Shown one piece after another: positions 1 through 7,122 of a stretch of DNA of 23,582 nt; within the stretch, counting starts at the first letter, position 1, and every line of letters begins with the position of its first letter. A program made the position numbers and the translations under genes. Under the pieces are notes generated by a model. That model searched no databases. It had not been told where the DNA came from and saw nothing but the letters and a program-made list of their open reading frames with translations. The stretch is from a virus, in IMG/VR virus record IMGVR_UViG_3300035698_013561, positions 1-23,582 of that record; one strand, 5' to 3'.

Positions 1-1712
1 CCTTTACCATGAGGGCCAGTTCCATCTGGTGCTGTACCATCTTTTAGTGCTTCCTTTAAATCATCTTGCTTATCTGATTCTTTAGTAGGATCTTTACTAT
101 CAACATCTGCATTAGATGTATCAGCTTTATCTGATGCCTTAACAACATCTTTACTATCTGACTCTTCTGTAGGATCTAGATTATCCTTATCAGCCTCTGA
201 TGCATCCGATTTTGAGCTTTTCTTGCTATCAGCAGCTTTACCACTATCTTCTTTAGAAGGAGCCTTAGAATCATCATCTGCTTTAGTTGTATCTGCTTCA
301 GATCCTTCAACTATAAATAACTCTCCTGTTTCTACATCTTCATAAATCTTAAGTGGTTTGAAACCATACTTCTTTAATAGCTCATTAACTTTAGCACCAT
401 ATTCTTTACCTGTTTTAATCTTGCCATCACCAAGTGATGCATTTAATACTTTTAAATCTGCACTAAATTTAGATAAGTCACCATCACCAAGCTTTGTTAA
501 AACTTTTGCAACATTAATGACTTCCCGATATAGTTCAACAGAAAGGCTAAGAGGATTAAGCATCTTAAACGCCGTCCTTAAGCCTGATCTCAGTTTTGTA
601 ATCCCATGATTAAAAAGTCTATTTAAACGAGCTCTTTCAATCCCATCAGCATCTTTAGCTTCTGCTACAGCTTTACCATTTTCATCTTTAGAAGGTGCCA
701 TAGCATCTTTGTCTGCGTCTGCACTATCTGATTCATCAGATACCTTAGTTACATCTTTACTATCAGACTCTTTAGTTGGATCTTTACTATCCTTATCAGC
801 ATCTTTACTATCAGAAGGGTCTGCTACTTTTACAGTATCTTTACCTTCAGTATCTTTATCGACACTAACTTCTTCTTTAATAGAGTTAGATAATTCAGCT
901 ACACCAACTACTTTTTCAAAACCCTGTGCTGTTTTAACAGTTACAACGTCCCCTGCAATAGATTTAATTGTTGCGAAGTCCCCACCATACATTACTTTCA
1001 TTCCAGGTTTTGCAGTTTCAATAGCAAAAACTGAATTTGATGCAGAACTTTCCTTTACGTCTTTTTTCTTATCCACTACGGGTGCTTTAGAATCTTTACC
1101 ATCTTGGTTAAATCCAATAGCAGGAGTTACTTTAGAAAACTCCACATCTTGATCATTACCTTCAGTATCCGTAATAGTAACCTGAGTGCTTTCATCATCT
1201 AAAATGTTAGTAACTATAAAAGGTTTTTCTTCCATAAATACTTTCATACCAATCTTAGGCACAATATCAGTTTCTTCTGTTATTGCCTCATCATCATCAT
1301 CTTCATCTTCTTCGTTCTTTTTTCCAGCTCCTATTGCTGCCCCAATTGGACCACCTAATGCTGCTCCAACAGCTGCACCTAATCTACCTTCATCAGTATC
1401 TTCATCGTCATCAAGATCTTCTTCATCTTCAGACTCTAAAACAGTTTCAAGCAATGTTGCTGTACCCGCAAGAATCCTCTGTCTATCCTGTTCAGATATT
1501 GTACCCAATTTACCTACTCTAATTACATTCTTTGCATCTACTATATCTTCTAACAAATCTTCTACAACAGAATTAAAACCCTGTCTTGTTAATCTATACT
1601 TCGCTATTCTTTCAAAATTTTCCACTAAAGATACAGCATCTCGTCTAGACTTCACCTCTACTCTAATTCCATTTTCTTTTAATATACGTATAACATGCTC
1701 TGATTCTTTCAC
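1..1712 (-). CDS. Acidic repeat-rich phage protein with two SH3-like segments (partial)
   Basis: I do not recognise the family. The frame starts at GTG (1712-1710) behind an AAAGGGG ribosome site and stays open for 570 codons to the left edge, so the C-terminus is missing. Residues 1-95 are a mixed, probably helical region. Residues 96-145 are acidic and enclose a glycine-zipper stretch at about 111-130 (GAAVGAALGGPIGAAIGAG). Residues 150-200 and 232-282 look like two copies of a small beta barrel, each opening with a GMKV motif. About 295-360 and 475-558 are low-complexity Lys/Asp/Ser repeats with recurring DPTKESD. Between them lies a more ordered helical part (360-470). The visible end reads DGTGPHGK. 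It starts two bases after the glycyl-radical mini-gene stops and is last in the visible head operon, so a virion or head role is possible but unproven. Confidence 0.8.
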   Translation of the reverse strand, partial: MKESEHVIRILKENGIRVEVKSRRDAVSLVENFERIAKYRLTRQGFNSVVEDLLEDIVDAKNVIRVGKLGTISEQDRQRILAGTATLLETVLESEDEEDLDDDEDTDEGRLGAAVGAALGGPIGAAIGAGKKNEEDEDDDDEAITEETDIVPKIGMKVFMEEKPFIVTNILDDESTQVTITDTEGNDQDVEFSKVTPAIGFNQDGKDSKAPVVDKKKDVKESSASNSVFAIETAKPGMKVMYGGDFATIKSIAGDVVTVKTAQGFEKVVGVAELSNSIKEEVSVDKDTEGKDTVKVADPSDSKDADKDSKDPTKESDSKDVTKVSDESDSADADKDAMAPSKDENGKAVAEAKDADGIERARLNRLFNHGITKLRSGLRTAFKMLNPLSLSVELYREVINVAKVLTKLGDGDLSKFSADLKVLNASLGDGKIKTGKEYGAKVNELLKKYGFKPLKIYEDVETGELFIVEGSEADTTKADDDSKAPSKEDSGKAADSKKSSKSDASEADKDNLDPTEESDSKDVVKASDKADTSNADVDSKDPTKESDKQDDLKEALKDGTAPDGTGPHGK

Positions 1713-1713
1713 G

Positions 1714-1896
1714 TTAATTCCCCTTTCTAATTTCAAAATTTACTCTTTGATGGTACTCATCTTTTTTTCCTTTATTCCAGTTAGATATAGGTCGGTAATA
1801 TCCAACAATCCTTGAATATACTTCTGTATCTGTACCAACCACACTCTTTAACTCTTCTTTTAACTCACTTATTGCTACTGCGACTTGTGTGCTCAA
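1714..1896 (-). CDS. NrdD-type glycyl-radical domain mini-protein
   Basis: This 60-residue protein resembles only the extreme C-terminus of class III anaerobic ribonucleotide reductase (NrdD). The core is EVYSRIVGYYRPISNWNKGK at 25-44, with the candidate radical glycine at Gly32 inside RIVGY. In full NrdD this glycine carries the radical that starts nucleotide reduction. Here the catalytic barrel, the active-site cysteines and the zinc-binding cysteines that precede the motif in NrdD are all absent; the protein contains no cysteine. It starts at TTG with AGGAG six bases upstream, 13 bases after the neck gene ends, and abuts the next gene. It might be a spare glycyl-radical part, like YfiD for pyruvate formate-lyase, or a domain reused for another job. 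The motif match is clear; the function is inferred. Confidence 0.8.
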   Translation of the reverse strand: MSTQVAVAISELKEELKSVVGTDTEVYSRIVGYYRPISNWNKGKKDEYHQRVNFEIRKGN

Positions 1897-1909
1897 TATG
1901 TTCTCCTAT

Positions 1910-2893
1910 CTATTTAATAACAACAAAAGCTGGATTACGCTTGGTATTAAATGCCTCTAATACCTCTTGAATCTCTCTCTCAGCTTCTGACAACAAGGTA
2001 TCTCCATCGATATCTAGTGTACCACCTGGAACTTCCACCCCAGAATACTTACCTCTTACTCGGCCTAATACTTCTTTTGTTTTCGCTGTTGCCAACTTAA
2101 TGAAATTACCTGTATTTTCTGAGGCCACATCCGCTAAAGTAGGCTTAATAGCCAATTTTACACTGGCTGTTCCAACTGCGTTTGCTTGTATAAATAACTT
2201 TTTCTCTGGCGCATAATATTCCCAGTTTAAATCAGACCCCAATAAGTTTGTTTGATCTTTTAACGATTTCATTGTCTGATAATACTGAGCTGCTGTTTCT
2301 GTAAGTCTATTCATCTTTATTCCTGTTATATCATATATCCCATATGCTGAAAGCACTTTATTACCCTCTTCAGGAGTTGTTTGTTCTACTGACAAAACAT
2401 CAAGTACCTTAAAAGGTTCCTGCTTATACTGTACCATCACTGTTAAATTCTCTGTAGTGACTGCATCCAAAACAATACTAATTTCACCCGTATTATAACT
2501 AATTGTGCCAGATGCCACCCCAATACCAATAATAAGTCCATTGTGATCATCTATAGCTACAATATCACCAATACTAATTGATACAGTTCCAGCCTTTACA
2601 TCCAAAGTTTCTAAGCTTGCTAATACTGCAGTAGTTGCCCCTACTGGTATAATTCCTAGCGTTTGCTCTACACTAATAAAATCTGTTTTTGGAATTGTTG
2701 AAAGCTCACATACTGTACTGCCATCACTGACACTAACTGTGCTGTACCTAAAATTTGTAAAGTAATCATCATACAAATCTAATGCTTGCTGAATAGCTTC
2801 ATTTATATGGTCATCAAGTAACTCAACTTGTACTATACCATGACCTAATCCAAGCTTAATCTTTTGCTTTACTTGTTGTAGTGTATATCTCAT
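1910..2893 (-). CDS. T4 gp13-like neck / head-completion protein
   Basis: This 327-residue protein probably sits at the head-tail joint. The N-terminal helical part (1-60) and the C-terminal segment with LGRVRGKYSG and a following PGG...DGDTLLSEAE stretch (about 275-315) resemble the gp13-type neck proteins of T4-like phages, which are about 310 residues long. Residues about 101-158 form a glycine-rich beta module (SISIGDIVAIDDHNG, then SGTISYNTGEISIVLD) that matches a segment of the major capsid protein in this window and looks like an insertion. The ATG overlaps the TAA of the preceding HeH gene (TAATG) and has no strong ribosome site of its own, so it is probably translated by coupling. 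The family call rests on remembered motif similarity and synteny. Confidence 0.65.
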   Translation of the reverse strand: MRYTLQQVKQKIKLGLGHGIVQVELLDDHINEAIQQALDLYDDYFTNFRYSTVSVSDGSTVCELSTIPKTDFISVEQTLGIIPVGATTAVLASLETLDVKAGTVSISIGDIVAIDDHNGLIIGIGVASGTISYNTGEISIVLDAVTTENLTVMVQYKQEPFKVLDVLSVEQTTPEEGNKVLSAYGIYDITGIKMNRLTETAAQYYQTMKSLKDQTNLLGSDLNWEYYAPEKKLFIQANAVGTASVKLAIKPTLADVASENTGNFIKLATAKTKEVLGRVRGKYSGVEVPGGTLDIDGDTLLSEAEREIQEVLEAFNTKRNPAFVVIK

Positions 2894-3333
2894 TACTTAA
2901 TTAATTCAAAAGCTTCTACATTTGGATTATAACTGCTATCAATTATATCTCCTGCACCAATATATCTAAGAGTCTTATCTGGATTGTGCATTACCTGCGT
3001 TTTACCTGATATATTTATGTATGTTCCAATAGATTCTACTTCTACTATAGGTTCTTCTACTTCTACTATAGGTTCTACTTCAATAGACTCATCATCTACA
3101 ATAATTTCTTCTTCATCTGCTTCTACTATAGGTTCTTCTACTTCTACTATAGGTTCTACTTCAATAGACTCATCGTCTACAATAATTTCTTCTTCATCTG
3201 AAATATCTTGAACATTATTACTCATTGACTCTAACACTAACTCTTTCAATTCTGCTAACTTGGCGTTACTTTTGTATTCTACACCCTTATCATCTAATTC
3301 TTGCTTTAAATCTGCAATTGTTGTTTTACCCAT
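2893..3333 (-). CDS. Acidic HeH/LEM-like small head-region protein with tandem repeat
   Basis: The protein has 146 residues. Residues about 4-34 (TIADLKQELDDKGVEY, then KLAELKELV) look like a HeH/LEM/SAP-like helix-extended-helix domain, common in small phage proteins encoded beside capsid genes. Residues about 45-99 are strongly acidic, with two nearly identical 27-residue units built from EEEIIVDDESIEVEPIVEVE. The last 45 residues (GKTQVMHNPDKTLRYIGAGD) look like a short beta tail. It starts with ATG behind a GAGGAGG-type site, downstream of the terminator that follows the capsid gene, and overlaps the neck gene. A head or neck accessory role is inferred from position only. Confidence 0.75.
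   Translation of the reverse strand: MGKTTIADLKQELDDKGVEYKSNAKLAELKELVLESMSNNVQDISDEEEIIVDDESIEVEPIVEVEEPIVEADEEEIIVDDESIEVEPIVEVEEPIVEVESIGTYINISGKTQVMHNPDKTLRYIGAGDIIDSSYNPNVEAFELIK
3040..3200. repeat. 81-bp near-perfect tandem duplication inside the HeH gene
   Basis: Bases 3040-3119 and 3121-3200 are copies of one 81-base unit that differ at a single inner position (CATCATC versus CATCGTC) plus the last base. The unit is 27 codons, so the frame is kept and the acidic segment is doubled. Each unit also carries shorter internal repeats of TTCTACTATAGG. The near identity suggests a recent duplication or ongoing expansion and contraction. Confidence 0.95.
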
Positions 3334-3370
3334 GATTTCCTCCTCAACGTCTTAAGACACTCTATGCTAT

Positions 3371-3407
3371 CTTAAAGAAAAGGGGAAGGCGTTAACCTCC
3401 CCCTTTT
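3371..3407 (-). terminator. Strong hairpin terminator after the major capsid gene
   Basis: On the minus strand AAAAGGGGGAGG (3407-3396) pairs over 12 positions, with one G-U, with CCTTCCCCTTTT (3389-3378) around a 6-base loop, followed by CTTT. It lies 26 bases after the capsid stop and before the HeH gene. The U tract is modest, so it may be a partial terminator or an mRNA-stabilising hairpin. The opposite strand also ends the stem with TTTT, so it could work in both directions. Confidence 0.75.
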
Positions 3408-3432
3408 ATATTTATATTCTAAACTCTTAGTC

Positions 3433-4761
3433 CTAGGTAGCTGAGACTGTAAATGTTCTGTAGAATTTAGTATTTACTTTAGTAAATGCATCTCTACTTA
3501 ATAGACCTTTTCTTATTTTCATGTCATCTGGATTCAATAGAGAATCTGTTAACATGATTGAATATGGTGAGAATACTGCACCAGACTCTAAGAAACCTTC
3601 ACCCTTATAACCAACTAAAACCTGAGCAGTTGGGAAATAAATGTTTTGAATTACGATCCAAGTATCATTTAATACACCAATTTTACCGTTTGGATTAGTA
3701 GTTGCAGTAGCTTCTGGTCTAAATGTTGGCAATGTTTTGATGATGTTAGCTGCGTCGCTTCCAACAACAATTACGTTACCTGCGCCTCTTAAACACTGTG
3801 TATAAATATAGTTAGATTCTTCAACTAACTTATCTATAAAAGTTCTCTTATGATCATCATAAGAAATATAAGTAGGGCGAGTTTTATCCCAAGATGAACC
3901 AGCAGATGCTGCTGCATATAGCTGATTAATAACATCTAGTGAAATTTCTCTTGAAACCGCTCTTGACATTTCAGCTGTAAATGTTTCATCCCCTGAAACA
4001 CCATGAACAGCCATCATATCTTGAATTGCTTGTGGAGTCCACTTAGCTCTTAAAATTCTATCCCCAACCTGAACTGCTTGAGAAGTAATCTCAAAGTTAA
4101 TTTCTGGCTGCTGAGTATTTCCTTCATTCACGTATGAATAAGTTGATACTGCATCATCAGCTGATGCGTCATCAAGAGTAATTGAAACTACGCCTGTTGA
4201 ATAAACAACTGAACCTGTAGCAATACCTGATCCAGTGATAACACCTTCGCCATCATCTGTTCCAACAATAGAACCTATAGTTATAGATAATGAACTAGGA
4301 ACTATGGCTTTCCATGCTAGAGTTGTACTAACTGCTGTTGAAGAAGAACTTCTTGTTTCAGTTTCTTCATCAATAATTGCAGATGCATACTTATCAGAAC
4401 TGTTGTTATAAACAGCCTGCCCTGCAGTAATAGCCCCTTTAGTTGAACCATACTCTGGTTGAAAAGTAAAAATCTGACCTACTGGACCTTCAAGAGGTTG
4501 TACTGATACTAAATCATTAATAGATAAAGTAGGGTACACTCTTCTTATTAAAGGATACGCATATTTTTTAAATTGTGCGATATTCCCTGAATCTGTATCC
4601 TCTGCTAGTAATATAAATTTTTCTTCGTTTTCTAGTAATCTTGCTGTGTTACGTTGATTTTCGTCTCCTTCAACGCCTTCTAGTAAATAAGACCACTTTT
4701 CCATAAGTACCTTATCTTCTAGGATTTTTTGTTCCATTAATGATGTTGCTAAACTTGTCAT
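3433..4761 (-). CDS. T4 gp23-like major capsid protein
   Basis: This 442-residue protein forms the capsid shell. It follows the gp23 pattern: an N-terminal region with RNTARLLENE (37-46), then YPLIRRVYPTLSINDLVSVQ and EGPVGQIF at 69-98, a central RAKWTPQAIQDMMAVHG (238-254) and a C-terminal part with VLVGYKGEG (381-389), VFSPY and KFYRTFTV. Residues about 155-212 are a glycine-rich beta module (SITIGSIVGTDDGEG) also found in the neck protein. Gp23 is usually longer (521 residues), and its N-terminus is removed by the prohead protease; no cut site was assigned here. The ATG overlaps the scaffold stop (TAATG) behind AAGGAG. A terminator follows, so this gene may end a head transcript. Confidence 0.92.
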   Translation of the reverse strand: MTSLATSLMEQKILEDKVLMEKWSYLLEGVEGDENQRNTARLLENEEKFILLAEDTDSGNIAQFKKYAYPLIRRVYPTLSINDLVSVQPLEGPVGQIFTFQPEYGSTKGAITAGQAVYNNSSDKYASAIIDEETETRSSSSTAVSTTLAWKAIVPSSLSITIGSIVGTDDGEGVITGSGIATGSVVYSTGVVSITLDDASADDAVSTYSYVNEGNTQQPEINFEITSQAVQVGDRILRAKWTPQAIQDMMAVHGVSGDETFTAEMSRAVSREISLDVINQLYAAASAGSSWDKTRPTYISYDDHKRTFIDKLVEESNYIYTQCLRGAGNVIVVGSDAANIIKTLPTFRPEATATTNPNGKIGVLNDTWIVIQNIYFPTAQVLVGYKGEGFLESGAVFSPYSIMLTDSLLNPDDMKIRKGLLSRDAFTKVNTKFYRTFTVSAT

Positions 4762-5801
4762 TATCTTTTCTCCTTTTTCTTTATTCCGGCCATTTTTTGT
4801 TGATCAGACTTAACCTTGTCTACTTTATTATCTACTTCCTCAAGAATTGACATAACCTTACCCTTTGGATAACCTGTTATATCTGCCTCTTCAAATATAG
4901 ATTTCTTTACTCCAACATTTCCATATACGTTAATAAGCTTCTCAACTTCTTCAATGTTGGCACATTCTAATAATGTATCTGAATATTGTCTAAGATGTAA
5001 ATCAGTGTCTAATGTTTCATACACATATAATTTTGCACCTTTTTTCTGAGCTTCAACTTCAAGTACTTGATTCTCAGCAATCAAGTTATCAATTTCATTA
5101 CCACGCTCTTCAGTTACTTTAAGCAACTGCTCTGATAGTGATTGTATAGTTGCTGCTGCTTCATCCAATTCAACCTGCAAAGATTGTGTTGCTTCAGTAA
5201 TAGCGCTATCTATATTAATTGTTACCTGCTCTTGTGTTACTCTTAAAGATTCCAACAAGCTCTCTCCAATTTCTGTAATACTGGTTTCCATTAATTTTAT
5301 CCTTTCAAAAAAATATCTTATTAATAGATCATGTGGTTTACTTGCAATAATTTCACCTATTTGCTTTACTGTCAACCATAGTGTTTCAGACATCTCTTCA
5401 TTAATTGATCCATCACCTTTTGGATACTCTGATGGTGTAGCACACTCTACAGTATACCCATAAATTCTCATACTTGTACTTTTACATGCAGGTATATTTT
5501 CATAAATAGATTCTTGTATAATAGCTTCAGTAACACCCGCTTCTTCTCTAAGCTCCCTTAGAGCTGCATCCTTAGAAGTTTCTCCCTTTTCTATTTTACC
5601 GGATAAAACTGTATAATATCTTTGCTTTGTATTATCTTTTATATAATAAGGAGGACAATTTTCTAAACGTATACCGTACAGTTTAGTTTTATCATCTTTA
5701 ATTATATATGGTAATACGTGTACAAATTGTGACTCATGCATAATTTCATACCCATCCAATTTTACAATTTCTACCCATTTACCTTTGAATAATGTTTTCA
5801 T
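4761..5801 (-). CDS. Nudix hydrolase-prohead scaffold fusion
   Basis: Two parts are visible. Residues about 25-165 are a Nudix hydrolase domain with a complete Nudix box at 68-90: G68, E74, then RELREEAGV with R82, E83, E86 and E87 in the expected spacing. Such enzymes cleave nucleoside diphosphate-X compounds. Residues 171-346 are charged, coiled-coil-rich and Lys-ended (KKKEKR). They lie between protease and capsid genes, exactly where T4-like phages encode the gp22 scaffold. The start chosen is ATG 5801: AGGAG lies 5 bases upstream, and ATGA overlaps the previous stop. A longer reading from ATG 5819 would put that AGGAG inside the gene. An internal in-frame ATG (Met171, 5291-5289) has its own ribosome site, so a 176-residue scaffold-only product is likely. 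The Nudix call is firm; the scaffold role is inferred from position and composition. Confidence 0.88.
   Translation of the reverse strand: MKTLFKGKWVEIVKLDGYEIMHESQFVHVLPYIIKDDKTKLYGIRLENCPPYYIKDNTKQRYYTVLSGKIEKGETSKDAALRELREEAGVTEAIIQESIYENIPACKSTSMRIYGYTVECATPSEYPKGDGSINEEMSETLWLTVKQIGEIIASKPHDLLIRYFFERIKLMETSITEIGESLLESLRVTQEQVTINIDSAITEATQSLQVELDEAAATIQSLSEQLLKVTEERGNEIDNLIAENQVLEVEAQKKGAKLYVYETLDTDLHLRQYSDTLLECANIEEVEKLINVYGNVGVKKSIFEEADITGYPKGKVMSILEEVDNKVDKVKSDQQKMAGIKKKEKR
5289..5306 (-). promoter_or_regulatory. Internal ribosome site and ATG for a scaffold-only product
   Basis: On the minus strand GAAAGGA (5306-5300) is followed after 8 bases by ATG (5291-5289), in frame with the Nudix-scaffold gene at the junction between its two parts. 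The spacing is ideal for translation initiation. The product would be METSITEIGE... and 176 residues long. This resembles the nested protease/scaffold arrangement of lambda C and Nu3. Confidence 0.65.
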
Positions 5802-5995
5802 CTTTTCTCCTGATAGCATCCACTTTGAATACCTGACCTTCTATTCTTGCAATCTAAATTTTTACACTCAAAACAGTAATGCCAATATTTTGTTGTTAAA
5901 AGTGAATGACACTCTTGACACCTGTACTGACCATCATTATCTAGATATATTCCAAGTGGAGGTTTGTTCTGCTTATTACACCATAATAATGACAT
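5798..5995 (-). CDS. Small zinc-ribbon-like protein
   Basis: This 65-residue protein contains CQEC (about 26-29) and CFEC (about 41-44), followed by CKNLDCKNRR. This pattern is expected for a four-cysteine zinc ribbon with an extra Cys pair. AGGAG lies just upstream of its ATG. Its TGA overlaps the ATG of the Nudix-scaffold gene, so the two are probably translationally coupled. T4-like phages often carry tiny prohead core genes (gp67, gp68) in this place, but I see no sequence match to them. Zinc binding is inferred from cysteine spacing; the role is unknown. Confidence 0.7.
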   Translation of the reverse strand: MSLLWCNKQNKPPLGIYLDNDGQYRCQECHSLLTTKYWHYCFECKNLDCKNRRSGIQSGCYQEKR

Positions 5996-6004
5996 TTTAA
6001 TCTC

Positions 6005-6166
6005 CTAGTTATTAGATATTAAAGTACGTAACTCAACAATATGTTCTGAATCTAACTTAAAAAACTTATTATCATCTGATAATATTAAAATTGAAACATC
6101 AAATACAGCTAAAGATACCTTTAAAGGTTGTACTATTGCTTGCTGTATTATTTTTAAGGGGTTCAT
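6005..6166 (-). CDS. Tiny 53-residue protein between protease and scaffold
   Basis: The reading frame MNPLKIIQQAIVQPLKVSLA... runs to TAG at 6007-6005. AGGAAG lies five bases before the ATG, and the stop sits within the AGGAG ribosome site of the next gene, which is typical of packed phage operons. The N-terminal half is hydrophobic and amphipathic; the C-terminal half is charged (DDNKFFKLDSEHIVELR). Position matches the small prohead core proteins of T4-like phages, but no homology can be claimed. Confidence 0.6.
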   Translation of the reverse strand: MNPLKIIQQAIVQPLKVSLAVFDVSILILSDDNKFFKLDSEHIVELRTLISNN

Positions 6167-6208
6167 AAGTTCTTCCTACCATAATAGTAATAGAAAGAGT
6201 ACCTTATC

Positions 6209-7108
6209 TTAAATTAGTCCTGCCATTCTTCGCTGATGATATAGCATCATCTCATCTGTGTCTGTACTAATACCTTCATAGATACTAAGCAATCCATCTG
6301 CATTAACTTTGCAAAAAAGCTCTTTAAGTGCAACACGCAATTTTGTTTCTTGCAGCTCAACAATTCTCAACCATTTTTTTCCTGACAACTGTTGTAATAA
6401 AGCCCCTGCTTCATATATATCACCCTTAGCAGCTTCTTGTAAATGACCAATCTTTAAGCCCGCCTTATAAAAAGCTTCTGCCAATGCGCTTTGTAAATAA
6501 GAGTCATTTTGAAGTTCTATAATAAATTGTTCCCGAACTGCTGTGTTTGATTCCATAAGTAATGCTTCTTCTAATGTAATAATCTGCCCCTCTTGCACAA
6601 CTGGATGTGCACCAAAAGTTGATGGGTCCGCTACAGCATCAAATGATATTAATCTAAAATCTGGAGCCACCTTTAATTCAGATCCTTCTCTAACCAAACT
6701 TCCACTACCTCTACTAGATATCCCAGGTTTACAACCAGCTGTTAATATAGCTTTTAAATCTTGGCCCTTCCTTGTATTAAGTACTTCATACTCACCAATT
6801 ATTTCATTTCCATTCCAAGATAACTCTGTAATAACATGAGAAGCATTTTGTAAACTCGTACTCACAACTTGAGGGTGATCCAACTCTCCAAATAATGACC
6901 TTGACTCAATTTGAGATTGAAGCTTAGATATCTCTCTCTCTAATAATGACTTAGCATAAACTCTACCATTCTGGTTTTTAGTCTCTGCCATTTGAAATCT
7001 TCCACGTGCTCTTACAACGGTACCCTTTTGAATATCACTTTTTGCTTCTACTATCTGTAGGTCACAAAAACTATTATCATATACTTCTATCAATGGTTTA
7101 TTACTCAT
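6209..7108 (-). CDS. T4 gp21-like prohead maturation protease
   Basis: This 299-residue protein is a serine protease of the T4 gp21 type, which cuts scaffold and capsid proteins inside the prohead. The motifs are in order: NGRVY (48-52), SLFGELDHP (71-79) with the probable catalytic His78, and PGISSRGSGS (128-137) with the probable nucleophile in Ser131/Ser132, then FDAVADPS (156-163). The protease core ends near residue 175; the remaining 120 residues are helical and may be a propeptide-like or core-binding tail. ATG follows ATGAACTAG-type spacing with AAGGAGATG upstream. Gene order protease, small genes, scaffold, capsid is as in T4. Confidence 0.92.
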   Translation of the reverse strand: MSNKPLIEVYDNSFCDLQIVEAKSDIQKGTVVRARGRFQMAETKNQNGRVYAKSLLEREISKLQSQIESRSLFGELDHPQVVSTSLQNASHVITELSWNGNEIIGEYEVLNTRKGQDLKAILTAGCKPGISSRGSGSLVREGSELKVAPDFRLISFDAVADPSTFGAHPVVQEGQIITLEEALLMESNTAVREQFIIELQNDSYLQSALAEAFYKAGLKIGHLQEAAKGDIYEAGALLQQLSGKKWLRIVELQETKLRVALKELFCKVNADGLLSIYEGISTDTDEMMLYHQRRMAGLI

Positions 7109-7122
7109 ACTAGTTCATCTCC

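Noticed and set aside
709-1815. Ser-rich open frames on the plus strand
   Set aside because: They are antisense shadows of the Asp/Ser-rich codons in the leftward acidic protein, with no ribosome sites.
3040-3200. Tandem repeat as a CRISPR array
   Set aside because: The repeats are adjacent with no spacers, in frame inside a gene.
3409-3416. TATAAATA on the minus strand, the T4 late promoter motif
   Set aside because: Several other copies occur by chance inside genes of this AT-rich sequence, and this one points straight into the terminator hairpin.
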